Positions 20,710 to 28,611 of a stretch of 35,506 nt of DNA are shown piece by piece (the first letter of the stretch is position 1; each line of letters begins with the position of its first letter). Both the position numbers and the translations under genes were made by a program. The DNA lies in the NCBI GenBank assembly GCA_023261135.1, contig JALRJP010000009.1:1-35506 (forward strand), in the 5' to 3' direction. The DNA comes from Burkholderiaceae bacterium (GTDB lineage: Bacteria > Pseudomonadota > Gammaproteobacteria > Burkholderiales > Burkholderiaceae_A). The notes under the pieces were generated by a model. That model was not told the origin of the DNA, ran no database searches, and was given only the letters and a program-made list of their open reading frames with translations.

Positions 20710-21779
20710 TAAGCAGACTCCAAGGCCTCGGCGATGGCCTTACCCACCATGACCGTATTGGCTGTCCCTCCAAGATCAGGAGTTTTCAGGCCATCGCCCA
20801 GCACCTGCTCAATGGCCTGAAGCACCGCATCGTGGGCCTTGGGGTAGCCTAGAAAGTCGAGCATCATGGCAGCCGACCAGATCTGACCAATGGGATTGGC
20901 AATGCCCTTACCGGCAATGTCGGGGGCAGAGCCATGAACGGGCTCAAAAAGCGAGGGAAAGCGGCGATCGGGGTTGAGGTTCGCCGACGGGGCAATACCA
21001 ATGGTTCCGGTGCAGGCGGGTCCAAGGTCGGAAAGAATATCGCCAAAAAGGTTACTGGCGACGACCACATCAAACCAGTCGGGATGTTGTACGAAGTGCG
21101 CCGTGAGGATGTCGATGTGGAATTTGTCCACACGAACGTCGGCGAAATTTTTGGCCATGGCCTCCACACGAGAATCCCACCAAGGCATGGTAATGGCGAT
21201 GCCATTGGACTTTGTAGCCGAGGTGAGATGCTTCTTTGGCCGCCTCTGGGCGAGCTCAAAAGCAAACTTTAGAACACGGTCGGTGCCCACGCGGCTCATC
21301 ACGGTTTCCTGCACCACGGTCTCGCGCTCGGTGCCTTCAAACATAAGGCCACCAATAGAGGAATACTCGCCTTCGGTATTCTCGCGCACCACGTAAAAGT
21401 CAATGTCACCGGGTTCCCGACCTGCCAAAGGCGAACGCACACCTGGCATAAGACGTACCGGCCTTAAATTCACGTACTGGTCAAACTCGCGACGAAATTT
21501 AAGCAACGACCCCCAAAGAGAGACATGATCTGGAACGGTAGCGGGCCAGCCTACCGCGCCAAAAAAAAGGGCCTCAAAACCTAAAAGCTGATCCTTCCAA
21601 TCAACGGGCATCATGGCGCCATGCGCCGCGTAGTAATCGCAGCTGGCAAAATCAAAATGGGCAAAATCCAGGTCAATCCCAAACCGACCCGCGGCTACTT
21701 CCAACACTCGAAGGCCCTCAGGAACGACTTCTTTGCCAATGCCATCGCCCGGCAGGACTGCTATGCGGTGCTTAGTCAT
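20709..21779 (-). CDS. Tartrate dehydrogenase / D-malate dehydrogenase (decarboxylating), TtuC/DmlA-like
   Basis: MTKHRIAVLPGDGIGKEVVPEGLRVLE; NLRPVRLMPGVRSPL; YVVRENTEGEYSSIGG; SNLFGDILSDLGPACTGTIGIAPSANLNP; FEPVHGSAPDIAGKGIANPIG. Stop overlaps the start of the glycerate kinase gene. Confidence 0.88.
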   Translation of the reverse strand: MTKHRIAVLPGDGIGKEVVPEGLRVLEVAAGRFGIDLDFAHFDFASCDYYAAHGAMMPVDWKDQLLGFEALFFGAVGWPATVPDHVSLWGSLLKFRREFDQYVNLRPVRLMPGVRSPLAGREPGDIDFYVVRENTEGEYSSIGGLMFEGTERETVVQETVMSRVGTDRVLKFAFELAQRRPKKHLTSATKSNGIAITMPWWDSRVEAMAKNFADVRVDKFHIDILTAHFVQHPDWFDVVVASNLFGDILSDLGPACTGTIGIAPSANLNPDRRFPSLFEPVHGSAPDIAGKGIANPIGQIWSAAMMLDFLGYPKAHDAVLQAIEQVLGDGLKTPDLGGTANTVMVGKAIAEALESA

Positions 21780-21831
21780 GCGAAAACTGCCTTTCTTGAA
21801 ATGCAATGCGTTGAAACCACCATAATGATTC

Positions 21832-23775
21832 ATGTTGCGCCCGCCTATTGACTGTCGCCGGGCCCGTTTTTTATTTACTGCCTGCAAGGATACCCAGTTC
21901 GTGCGTCATCACGCCTCCGCCGCCCTGTCTAGCCCGCAGCCCAATACACTGGGCCAGCCTCAAACCAGCTCGACCCTGGGCCCTCAGGGCAGTTGGCCGG
22001 TCATTCGCAAACTTCTTCCCTACCTACTGAAATACAAGCTGCGCATGGGCCTTGCCCTTGCCGCGCTCATCAGTGCCAAGGTGGCGAACATTGGTATACC
22101 GGTCTTGCTCAAAGAAATCGTCGATGGTCTGACCCCAGGCTCAGCAGTGATCGGCGTCTCCGTCGGCCTTGTGCTCGGCTATGGCTTGATTCGACTTGCC
22201 TCTACGGGTCTCACGGAACTGCGTGAACTTATTTTTGCAAGAGTCACCCAGGGCGCTGTGCGAGACATTAGCCGGCAGGTCTTCGAGCATCTTCACAAAC
22301 TCTCCTTGCGGTTTCACCTGGAGCGTCAGACCGGCGGGCTCACACGCGACATTGAGCGTGGAACCCGGGGGGTGGGTACGCTTGTGAACTTCACCTTGTA
22401 TAGCATTGTGCCTACCGCGGTCGAGGTGCTTCTGGTCACGGCATGGCTTGCCTGGTTCTACCCCCCAGCCTTTGCCCTGATTACGCTTGGCGCGCTTGTG
22501 GCCTACGTAGGCTTTACTTTTCTAATCACCGAATGGCGCACGCACTTTCGTCGTGAGATGAACGAGCTTGACTCGCGGGCCAATGCAAGGGCCATTGACT
22601 CCCTGCTCAATTACGAGACGGTCAAGTATTTCAACAACGAGTCCTTCGAGGCCCAACGCTACGACCGCAGCCTTGCCCGCTGGCAAGACGCTGCCATTAA
22701 GAGCCAGGCATCTTTGTCTGTTCTTAACATTGGTCAGGCCGCCATTATTGCCACGGCAGCAAGCCTGATGCTCTGGCAGGCAGTTGTTGGGGTGGAAGAA
22801 GGCCGCATGACCATTGGCGACCTGGTACTGGTCAACGCCTTCCTGATTCAGCTTTACATTCCACTGAATTTTCTGGGCGTTCTATACCGGGAAATTAAAC
22901 AGAGCATTGCCGATATGGAACGCTTGTTTGGCCTGCTGGCCCAGAACCAAGAGGTGGCTGACCCGCCGGGAGCGCCCGCCCTGCATATCACCAAGGGCGG
23001 CATTCATTTTGAGAAGGTTTGCTTTGCCTACGATCCACGACGCCCCATTCTGAAAGACCTTGAACTGACCATTGAACCCGGGCAAACCGTGGCGGTGGTG
23101 GGCTCTTCAGGGGCGGGCAAAAGCACCCTTGCTCGACTGCTCTACCGTTTCTATGACACGCAGGCTGGACGAATCTGCATTGACGGACAAGACATTCGCC
23201 TCGTGCAACAAGATTCATTACGTCGAGTGATTGGCATCGTGCCACAGGACACTGTTCTTTTTAACGACAGCCTGGCCTATAACATTCGTTACGGAAAGCC
23301 CGATGCAAGCGACCAAGAGCTTGAGCAGGCTATTGCCGCCTCGCGCCTGGAATCCCTGGTGCAACGCCTTCCCGATGGGCTTAGTACACCGGTGGGCGAG
23401 CGCGGGCTTAAGCTTTCCGGCGGCGAAAAACAAAGGGTTGCGATTGCGCGGGCCATGCTGAAGAAACCGGCCATTCTTATTTTTGACGAGGCAACCTCTG
23501 CACTTGACTCCGAATCCGAGCGAGCCATTCAACGCGAGATTGAGGAAGTCTCAAAGGGGCGCACCAGCATCATCATTGCCCACCGGCTTTCCACCATTCG
23601 CCATGCCAGCACCATCATGGTGCTTGAAGACGGGCGGCTTGTTGAGAAGGGCAGTCACACCGAGCTTCTTGATCTGAAGGGACGCTACTCGCAACTCTGG
23701 GAACTGCAAGCACGCGAAGCCAGTCAGGCCAAGGGCGAAGCCGCGGCACCAGATTCGAGCCGGCCGGCATCCTAA
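21832..23775 (+). CDS. Atm1/HMT1-type ABC transporter (fused permease-ATPase)
   Basis: N-terminal TM domain; VAVVGSSGAGKSTLARLLYRFYD (Walker A), [34 protein letters not shown] (signature/Walker B). Start uncertain; a later start (e.g. GTG at 21901) is possible. Confidence 0.9.
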   Translation: MLRPPIDCRRARFLFTACKDTQFVRHHASAALSSPQPNTLGQPQTSSTLGPQGSWPVIRKLLPYLLKYKLRMGLALAALISAKVANIGIPVLLKEIVDGLTPGSAVIGVSVGLVLGYGLIRLASTGLTELRELIFARVTQGAVRDISRQVFEHLHKLSLRFHLERQTGGLTRDIERGTRGVGTLVNFTLYSIVPTAVEVLLVTAWLAWFYPPAFALITLGALVAYVGFTFLITEWRTHFRREMNELDSRANARAIDSLLNYETVKYFNNESFEAQRYDRSLARWQDAAIKSQASLSVLNIGQAAIIATAASLMLWQAVVGVEEGRMTIGDLVLVNAFLIQLYIPLNFLGVLYREIKQSIADMERLFGLLAQNQEVADPPGAPALHITKGGIHFEKVCFAYDPRRPILKDLELTIEPGQTVAVVGSSGAGKSTLARLLYRFYDTQAGRICIDGQDIRLVQQDSLRRVIGIVPQDTVLFNDSLAYNIRYGKPDASDQELEQAIAASRLESLVQRLPDGLSTPVGERGLKLSGGEKQRVAIARAMLKKPAILIFDEATSALDSESERAIQREIEEVSKGRTSIIIAHRLSTIRHASTIMVLEDGRLVEKGSHTELLDLKGRYSQLWELQAREASQAKGEAAAPDSSRPAS

Positions 23776-23890
23776 GGTTAGGAGATACCCTGACTTTGCT
23801 TGGGTTTGGCGTTCAAACACTGTTTGCTCGGGCAAACTTAACACGTGGATTTGATCTACTGCTTATTAACTTTTTAAGGAGTTCAACACT

Positions 23891-24919
23891 ATGTTTAAAC
23901 GTCGCCTACTCGGGCTCAGCCTCTCTCTGGGCCTGGCCGTTGCGGCTTCGCCCGCTTTTGCTAACAAAACCCTTGAAGCGATTAAAGCGAAGGGTGAGCT
24001 GTCTTGCGGCGTAAATGCGGGGCTCGGTGGCTTCGGCATTGCCGGCAGCGATGGAAAATGGACAGGCTTTGACGTGGATTACTGTCGTGCTGTTGCCGCG
24101 GCCGCGCTGGGCGACGCCAACAAAGTTCGCTACGTCCCACTGAACGCTGCTCAGCGGTTTACCGCATTGCAGTCTGGCGAGATCGATATGCTGGCTCGCA
24201 ATACAACCTGGACCATGAGCCGAGACACTCAGCTTGGCACCACCTTTGGAGCAACAAACTTTTTTGACGGCCAAGGCTTTATGGTACCCAAGAGCTTAAA
24301 GGTGAAATCTGCAAAGCAGCTGAAGGGCGCCACCATCTGTGTTCAAAGTGGAACGACCACGGAAAAAAACTTGGCTGACTACTTCAAAGTCAACAAAATG
24401 ACATACAAGCCTGTTGTTTCTGAAGACAACAAGGTTGTTGTCGCGGCTTACAACGAGGGCCGCTGCAAAGTGCTCACCTCGGACGCATCGCAGCTCGCTG
24501 CCATTCGTGCTAATGACACGAAGAAGCCTGATGACCACGTCATTCTTCCTGAAATTATCAGCAAAGAGCCCCTTGGTCCCGTAACGCGTCAGGGAGATGA
24601 GGCCTGGTCGAAGCTTGTGACCTGGGTCCACTTTGCCATGATCACGGCTGAAGAGTTAGGTGTTACCTCAGCAAACGTGGATCAAAAGAAGGGAGACGCC
24701 AGCCCTGAGTTGCAGCGCCTGCTTGGTCAAGGCAACAACGACTTTGGTAAGGCCATCGGTACCGATTCTCAGTGGGCCTACCGAGTCATTAAGCAGGTGG
24801 GTAACTACGGCGAGGTCTTTGAGCGTCATCTTGGCAAAAATACCCCTCTGAAGCTTAATCGCGGACAAAACGCACTGTGGACCAACGGTGGTCTTCAGTA
24901 CGCGCCCCCCATTCGTTAA
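23891..24919 (+). CDS. aapJ: General L-amino acid ABC transporter, periplasmic binding protein (AapJ)
   Basis: Signal peptide MFKRRLLGLSLSLGLAVAASPAFA; LEAIKAKGELSCGVNAGLGGFGIAGSDGKWTGFDVDYCRAVAAAALGD; followed by two permease genes and an ATPase gene. Confidence 0.92.
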   Translation: MFKRRLLGLSLSLGLAVAASPAFANKTLEAIKAKGELSCGVNAGLGGFGIAGSDGKWTGFDVDYCRAVAAAALGDANKVRYVPLNAAQRFTALQSGEIDMLARNTTWTMSRDTQLGTTFGATNFFDGQGFMVPKSLKVKSAKQLKGATICVQSGTTTEKNLADYFKVNKMTYKPVVSEDNKVVVAAYNEGRCKVLTSDASQLAAIRANDTKKPDDHVILPEIISKEPLGPVTRQGDEAWSKLVTWVHFAMITAEELGVTSANVDQKKGDASPELQRLLGQGNNDFGKAIGTDSQWAYRVIKQVGNYGEVFERHLGKNTPLKLNRGQNALWTNGGLQYAPPIR

Positions 24920-24932
24920 TTAGAGTGGCTCT

Positions 24933-24964
24933 GGTGTAGGACGGGTCTAACCCCGTTCTACACC
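24933..24964 (+). repeat. Intergenic stem-loop between aapJ and aapQ
   Basis: GGTGTAGGACGGG-TCTAAC-CCCGTTCTACACC: 13-bp stem with one G-U pair; not followed by a T-tract. Confidence 0.75.
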
Positions 24965-25078
24965 CGCTACCCGCTCCGCTCCCAAAAACGACCGGGGAAT
25001 TATTTATTTCCCTCTTACCTTAGTTACCCCCTCGTGAGTCCCCGTGTTCATGAACCCTTCTAAACACGTGCATTGCCG

Positions 25079-26050
25079 ATGTTGAACCAGCCGAAGTTTC
25101 GCGCCATGGTCTGGCAGGCCTTGCTGTTTGCCGCGCTTGCTTTGGGGCTTTGGATTCTTGTTGGGAACTTGAATGCCAACCTTGCCCAACGGGGCATTGA
25201 CTTTGGGTATGACTTTTTGCTTGGCCCCGCGGGCTTTGATATTGCCGAACGCGCCATCGCCTACGAATCAGACAGCAGTTATCTAAGAGCCTTCGTTGTT
25301 GGTTTTCTTAATACGCTTCGTGTTGCCTTCATTGGAATTGTTATTGCGAGCCTGTTGGGCCTTATAGTGGCTGTGGGCAGTCTTTCGCCCAACCCCTTGC
25401 TCGTTGGGCTCTGTCGCCAGTTTGTGGAGTTCATTCGTAACATCCCGCTGCTTCTGCAGCTGATCTTCTGGTACCTCACCCTTGCCGTTATTCTTCCCGA
25501 TACCGAGTCACCGGCCCAACTGCTGCCCCATGTTTTCTTGAGCAAAAATGGGCTTCAGTTTCCGTGGTTTATGGCGGGCGAGTTTCCATCGCTGGAATAC
25601 CCAGAAATGGGGGCTTTTGGTCTTGTTGGCGGTGCCGCACTTTCTCCGGAATTCATGGCGCTTCTGCTCGGCCTATCGATTTACACGAGCGCCTTTATTG
25701 CTGAAATTATTCGTGCGGGCATTCTTGCTGTGCCCAAAGGCCAGACCGAGGCCGCCGCCGCGCTAGGCTTCACCCGCTGGCAGCAGCTTAAATTAGTGGT
25801 CTTGCCCCAAGCCTTTCGCGTCATTATTCCGCCCACCACTAACCAGTACCTCAACTTAACAAAAAACAGCAGCCTTGCCATTGCCATTGGCTACCCCGAC
25901 TTGGTCAGTATTGCTACCACCACGCTGAATCAATCTGGCCGGGCTGTGGAGGCCATTTCCATCATTATGGCGGTCTACCTGAGCCTGTCTTTACTGACAT
26001 CGTTTTTAATGAACCGATTCGAGCAGGCCACTCGACTCAAGGAGCGCTAG
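25079..26050 (+). CDS. aapQ: Amino acid ABC transporter permease (AapQ)
   Basis: GFLNTLRVAFIGIVIASLLGLIVAVG; EFIRNIPLLLQLIFWY; AEIIRAGILAVPKGQTEAAAALGFTRWQQLKLVVLPQAFRVIIPPTTNQYLNLTKNSSLAIAIGYPDL (HisM-type permease). Start at 25073 or 25079. Confidence 0.92.
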   Translation: MLNQPKFRAMVWQALLFAALALGLWILVGNLNANLAQRGIDFGYDFLLGPAGFDIAERAIAYESDSSYLRAFVVGFLNTLRVAFIGIVIASLLGLIVAVGSLSPNPLLVGLCRQFVEFIRNIPLLLQLIFWYLTLAVILPDTESPAQLLPHVFLSKNGLQFPWFMAGEFPSLEYPEMGAFGLVGGAALSPEFMALLLGLSIYTSAFIAEIIRAGILAVPKGQTEAAAALGFTRWQQLKLVVLPQAFRVIIPPTTNQYLNLTKNSSLAIAIGYPDLVSIATTTLNQSGRAVEAISIIMAVYLSLSLLTSFLMNRFEQATRLKER

Positions 26051-26051
26051 G

Positions 26052-27089
26052 GTGTCAGAAACCTTCAAGGCTCTTTTTAAGGGGCGGCTAAACACCGCCA
26101 TTACGATAAGCCTGCTGCTCTTTTTTATCTGGCTGGCCAGTGAACTGCTGCCCTGGGGTCTTTTCAATGCCGTCTTCGCTGTCGATCTGAATGCCTGTCG
26201 CGAGGCGCGCGGCGAGGGGGCCTGCTGGGGTGTTGTCGGCGAGAAATGGAAGCTGATTATTTTTGGACGCTACCCGTTTGAAGAGGCTTGGCGTCCGGTT
26301 GTGGCCAGCATCCTTATGGTCGGCGCCTGCATTGCCATTAGTCAACGCCAGCTTTGGAGGCTCTCAACCTTTGTCATTGCAGGTCTTGTACTGGTTGGCT
26401 CGGTTGCCCTTATGGTTGGGGGGTTTGCCGGCCTGAGCCATGTTCCCACCGAGCGCCTCGGTGGACTTGCGCTGACCCTCTTGCTGGCGATTCTAGGAAA
26501 CATTTTGTCGCTGCCCCTGGCCGTGCTGCTTGCCCTTGGCCGCACCTCTGACCTGCCCTTTATTCGGGCTGTCTGCACAAGCTTTATTGAAATTATTCGC
26601 GGCGTGCCCCTCATTACCGTGTTATTCATGGCGAGCTTTATGTTCCCCCTGTTTATGCCCAGTGGCACAAACCCCGATGTCTTATTGCGGGTTGCCGCGG
26701 GAATTATTATTTTTAGCGCGGCCTACCAGGCCGAAGTCATTCGCGGTGGAATCAACAGCGTGCCCAAAGGCCAGGTGGAGGCCGCCCAGGCGCTGGGGAT
26801 GGGCTACTGGCTTATTCAGACCCGCATTGTTCTTCCCCAGGCTTTTCGTGTTGTCGTGCCTCCGCTTGTTAACAGCTTCATTGCCATTTTTAAGGACACC
26901 TCGCTGGTCACGATCGTAAGCATGTACGAGCTTTTTGGAAGCCTTCGACTTGCACTGGGCGACCCCGAGTGGCGGGCCTTCTACATTGAAGGGTTTATTT
27001 TTGTGGCCCTTATTTACTGGGTGTTCTGCAGCGCCATGAGCAGTTATGCCCGTGGGCTCGAACGTGACTTTGCGGCCGCGCGACGTTAA
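26052..27089 (+). CDS. aapM: Amino acid ABC transporter permease (AapM)
   Basis: RAVCTSFIEIIRGVPLITVLFMASFMFPLF; AEVIRGGINSVPKGQVEAAQALGMGYWLIQTRIVLPQAFRVVVPPLVNSFIAIFKDTSLVTIV; GTG start 1 nt after the aapQ stop. Confidence 0.92.
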   Translation: MSETFKALFKGRLNTAITISLLLFFIWLASELLPWGLFNAVFAVDLNACREARGEGACWGVVGEKWKLIIFGRYPFEEAWRPVVASILMVGACIAISQRQLWRLSTFVIAGLVLVGSVALMVGGFAGLSHVPTERLGGLALTLLLAILGNILSLPLAVLLALGRTSDLPFIRAVCTSFIEIIRGVPLITVLFMASFMFPLFMPSGTNPDVLLRVAAGIIIFSAAYQAEVIRGGINSVPKGQVEAAQALGMGYWLIQTRIVLPQAFRVVVPPLVNSFIAIFKDTSLVTIVSMYELFGSLRLALGDPEWRAFYIEGFIFVALIYWVFCSAMSSYARGLERDFAAARR

Positions 27090-27104
27090 AGGAGTCAATG
27101 CACC

Positions 27105-27838
27105 ATGGCGATGATTCAGTTTGAAAATGTCTCAAAGTGGTATGGCAGCTTTCAGGTGCTGACCGACGTCAGCCTTGATGTAAACCAGGGCGAAAAAATT
27201 GTAGTCTGCGGGCCTTCTGGCAGCGGCAAGTCAACGCTAATTCGTTGCGTCAATGCACTGGAGCCCTACCAGAAGGGTCGTATTACGGTTGCCGGAACCG
27301 AGTTAACCACCGACCTGAAATCCATTCATCAGGTGCGCGCCCGCGTCGGCATGGTCTTTCAAAGTTTAACCTATTTCCACACATTTCGGTGCTCGAGAAC
27401 CTGACCCTTGCGCCCATACGAGTGCGGGGCGTGGCAGAGGATGAGGCCAAGCGCGAGGCCATGGTTCAACTTGAGCGGGTGAAAATTGCCGAACAGGCTG
27501 ACAAATACCCAGGTCAGCTCTCGGGCGGTCAGCAACAACGGGTTGCTATTGCCCGCGCGCTCTGCATGAAGCCCGATGTGCTTTTGTTTGACGAACCCAC
27601 GAGTGCACTCGACCCCGAAATGGTGAAAGAGGTTCTTGAGGTCATGGTGGCTCTTGCCCAGCAGGGCACCACGATGATCTGTGTCACTCACGAAATGGGC
27701 TTTGCACGCGAGGTGGCCGACCGAGTTATTTTCATGGACGCTGGACAAATTGTTGAGCAGGCTCCTCCCGAGGAATTCTTTGGGGCACCCAAGCATCCCC
27801 GCGCCATCGATTTCTTAAGCAAAATTCTTAGTCATTAG
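27105..27838 (+). pseudogene. aapP: Amino acid ABC transporter ATP-binding protein (AapP), split by an apparent 1-nt deletion near 27365
   Basis: Frame 1 (27105-27404): [25 protein letters not shown]...[19 protein letters not shown]. Another frame resumes as [22 protein letters not shown]...[35 protein letters not shown]. Adding one T to the TTT at 27365-27367 restores [24 protein letters not shown]. Confidence 0.88.
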
Positions 27839-28611
27839 CCTAAGCCTGGTCGACCAAGCGCAAGCAGCTGGCCCTCGGCAAGGGCCACAATGTCGTGGTA
27901 GTGGGCAGGCACAATGGTGAACCCACCCGTAAAGGCCCCAAAGGCGGGCAGCTGCCAGTGCCGCTCGCACCGGGTAAAACAGGCAAGTCGCTTCCATTGG
28001 CCTGCGCCAAGATAGACGCGAACCACGGGGTGTAAATGCCCTGAAACCTGCCAGCCTTCTTCAGCAGCGACGGGAGGCTCATGATGCCCCGAGAGGCCGG
28101 GCTGAACAAAGGCCCAGGGATGGCATTCAAGCCCAAGCGTAGCAAGCAGCTCGTCTGCCACGGACGCTCTTGCCTGCGGCTGCGGTCTTAAAGCCTTGTC
28201 ATGGTTGCCAAGGACCAGGTGAAGGCCAAGCCTTGGCCAACGCTCCCGAAACAGCTTTAAACGATTTAAGAGTCGACCCGCATCATCCAAGGCCGTCTGA
28301 TGGTGAATCAGGTCGCCCAAAATAACCAGCTGCTGCAGGGGCCATGCTGCCAGAAGACACTCAAGTTTTTTCAGAGTCTCTTCGTCGCTGCCCTCGGGAA
28401 CAGCCAGGCCTTGGCGTCGGAACACTTGGGTCTTACCTAAGTGCAGATCGGCCACCATGGCAAGCGCGCGCTGGGGAAAGACCATGGCTCCCTCGCCAGT
28501 TAAAACAATCGGTTCATGCCCGGCTTGAAAGGTCCATGTGGGAAGCGGCGGCCCAAGCGGACGAAGACGCCCCCCAGCACCTTGGGTTTTTATGGGTCGT
28601 TGAAGTTTCAT
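27835..28611 (-). CDS. pdeM: Ligase-associated DNA damage response endonuclease PdeM (metallophosphoesterase)
   Basis: [62 protein letters not shown]; adjacent to the ligase-associated helicase, ATGA overlap. Confidence 0.9.
   Translation of the reverse strand: MKLQRPIKTQGAGGRLRPLGPPLPTWTFQAGHEPIVLTGEGAMVFPQRALAMVADLHLGKTQVFRRQGLAVPEGSDEETLKKLECLLAAWPLQQLVILGDLIHHQTALDDAGRLLNRLKLFRERWPRLGLHLVLGNHDKALRPQPQARASVADELLATLGLECHPWAFVQPGLSGHHEPPVAAEEGWQVSGHLHPVVRVYLGAGQWKRLACFTRCERHWQLPAFGAFTGGFTIVPAHYHDIVALAEGQLLALGRPGLG

Noticed and set aside
27355-27410. Programmed ribosomal frameshift in aapP
   Set aside because: In-frame codons CAA AGT TTA do not form a standard slippery heptamer, and a one-T insertion restores the canonical sequence; an indel is simpler.
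27371-27796. 141-aa minus-strand ORF
   Set aside because: Antisense to the ABC-ATPase C-terminal half, which carries the LSGGQ and Walker B motifs.
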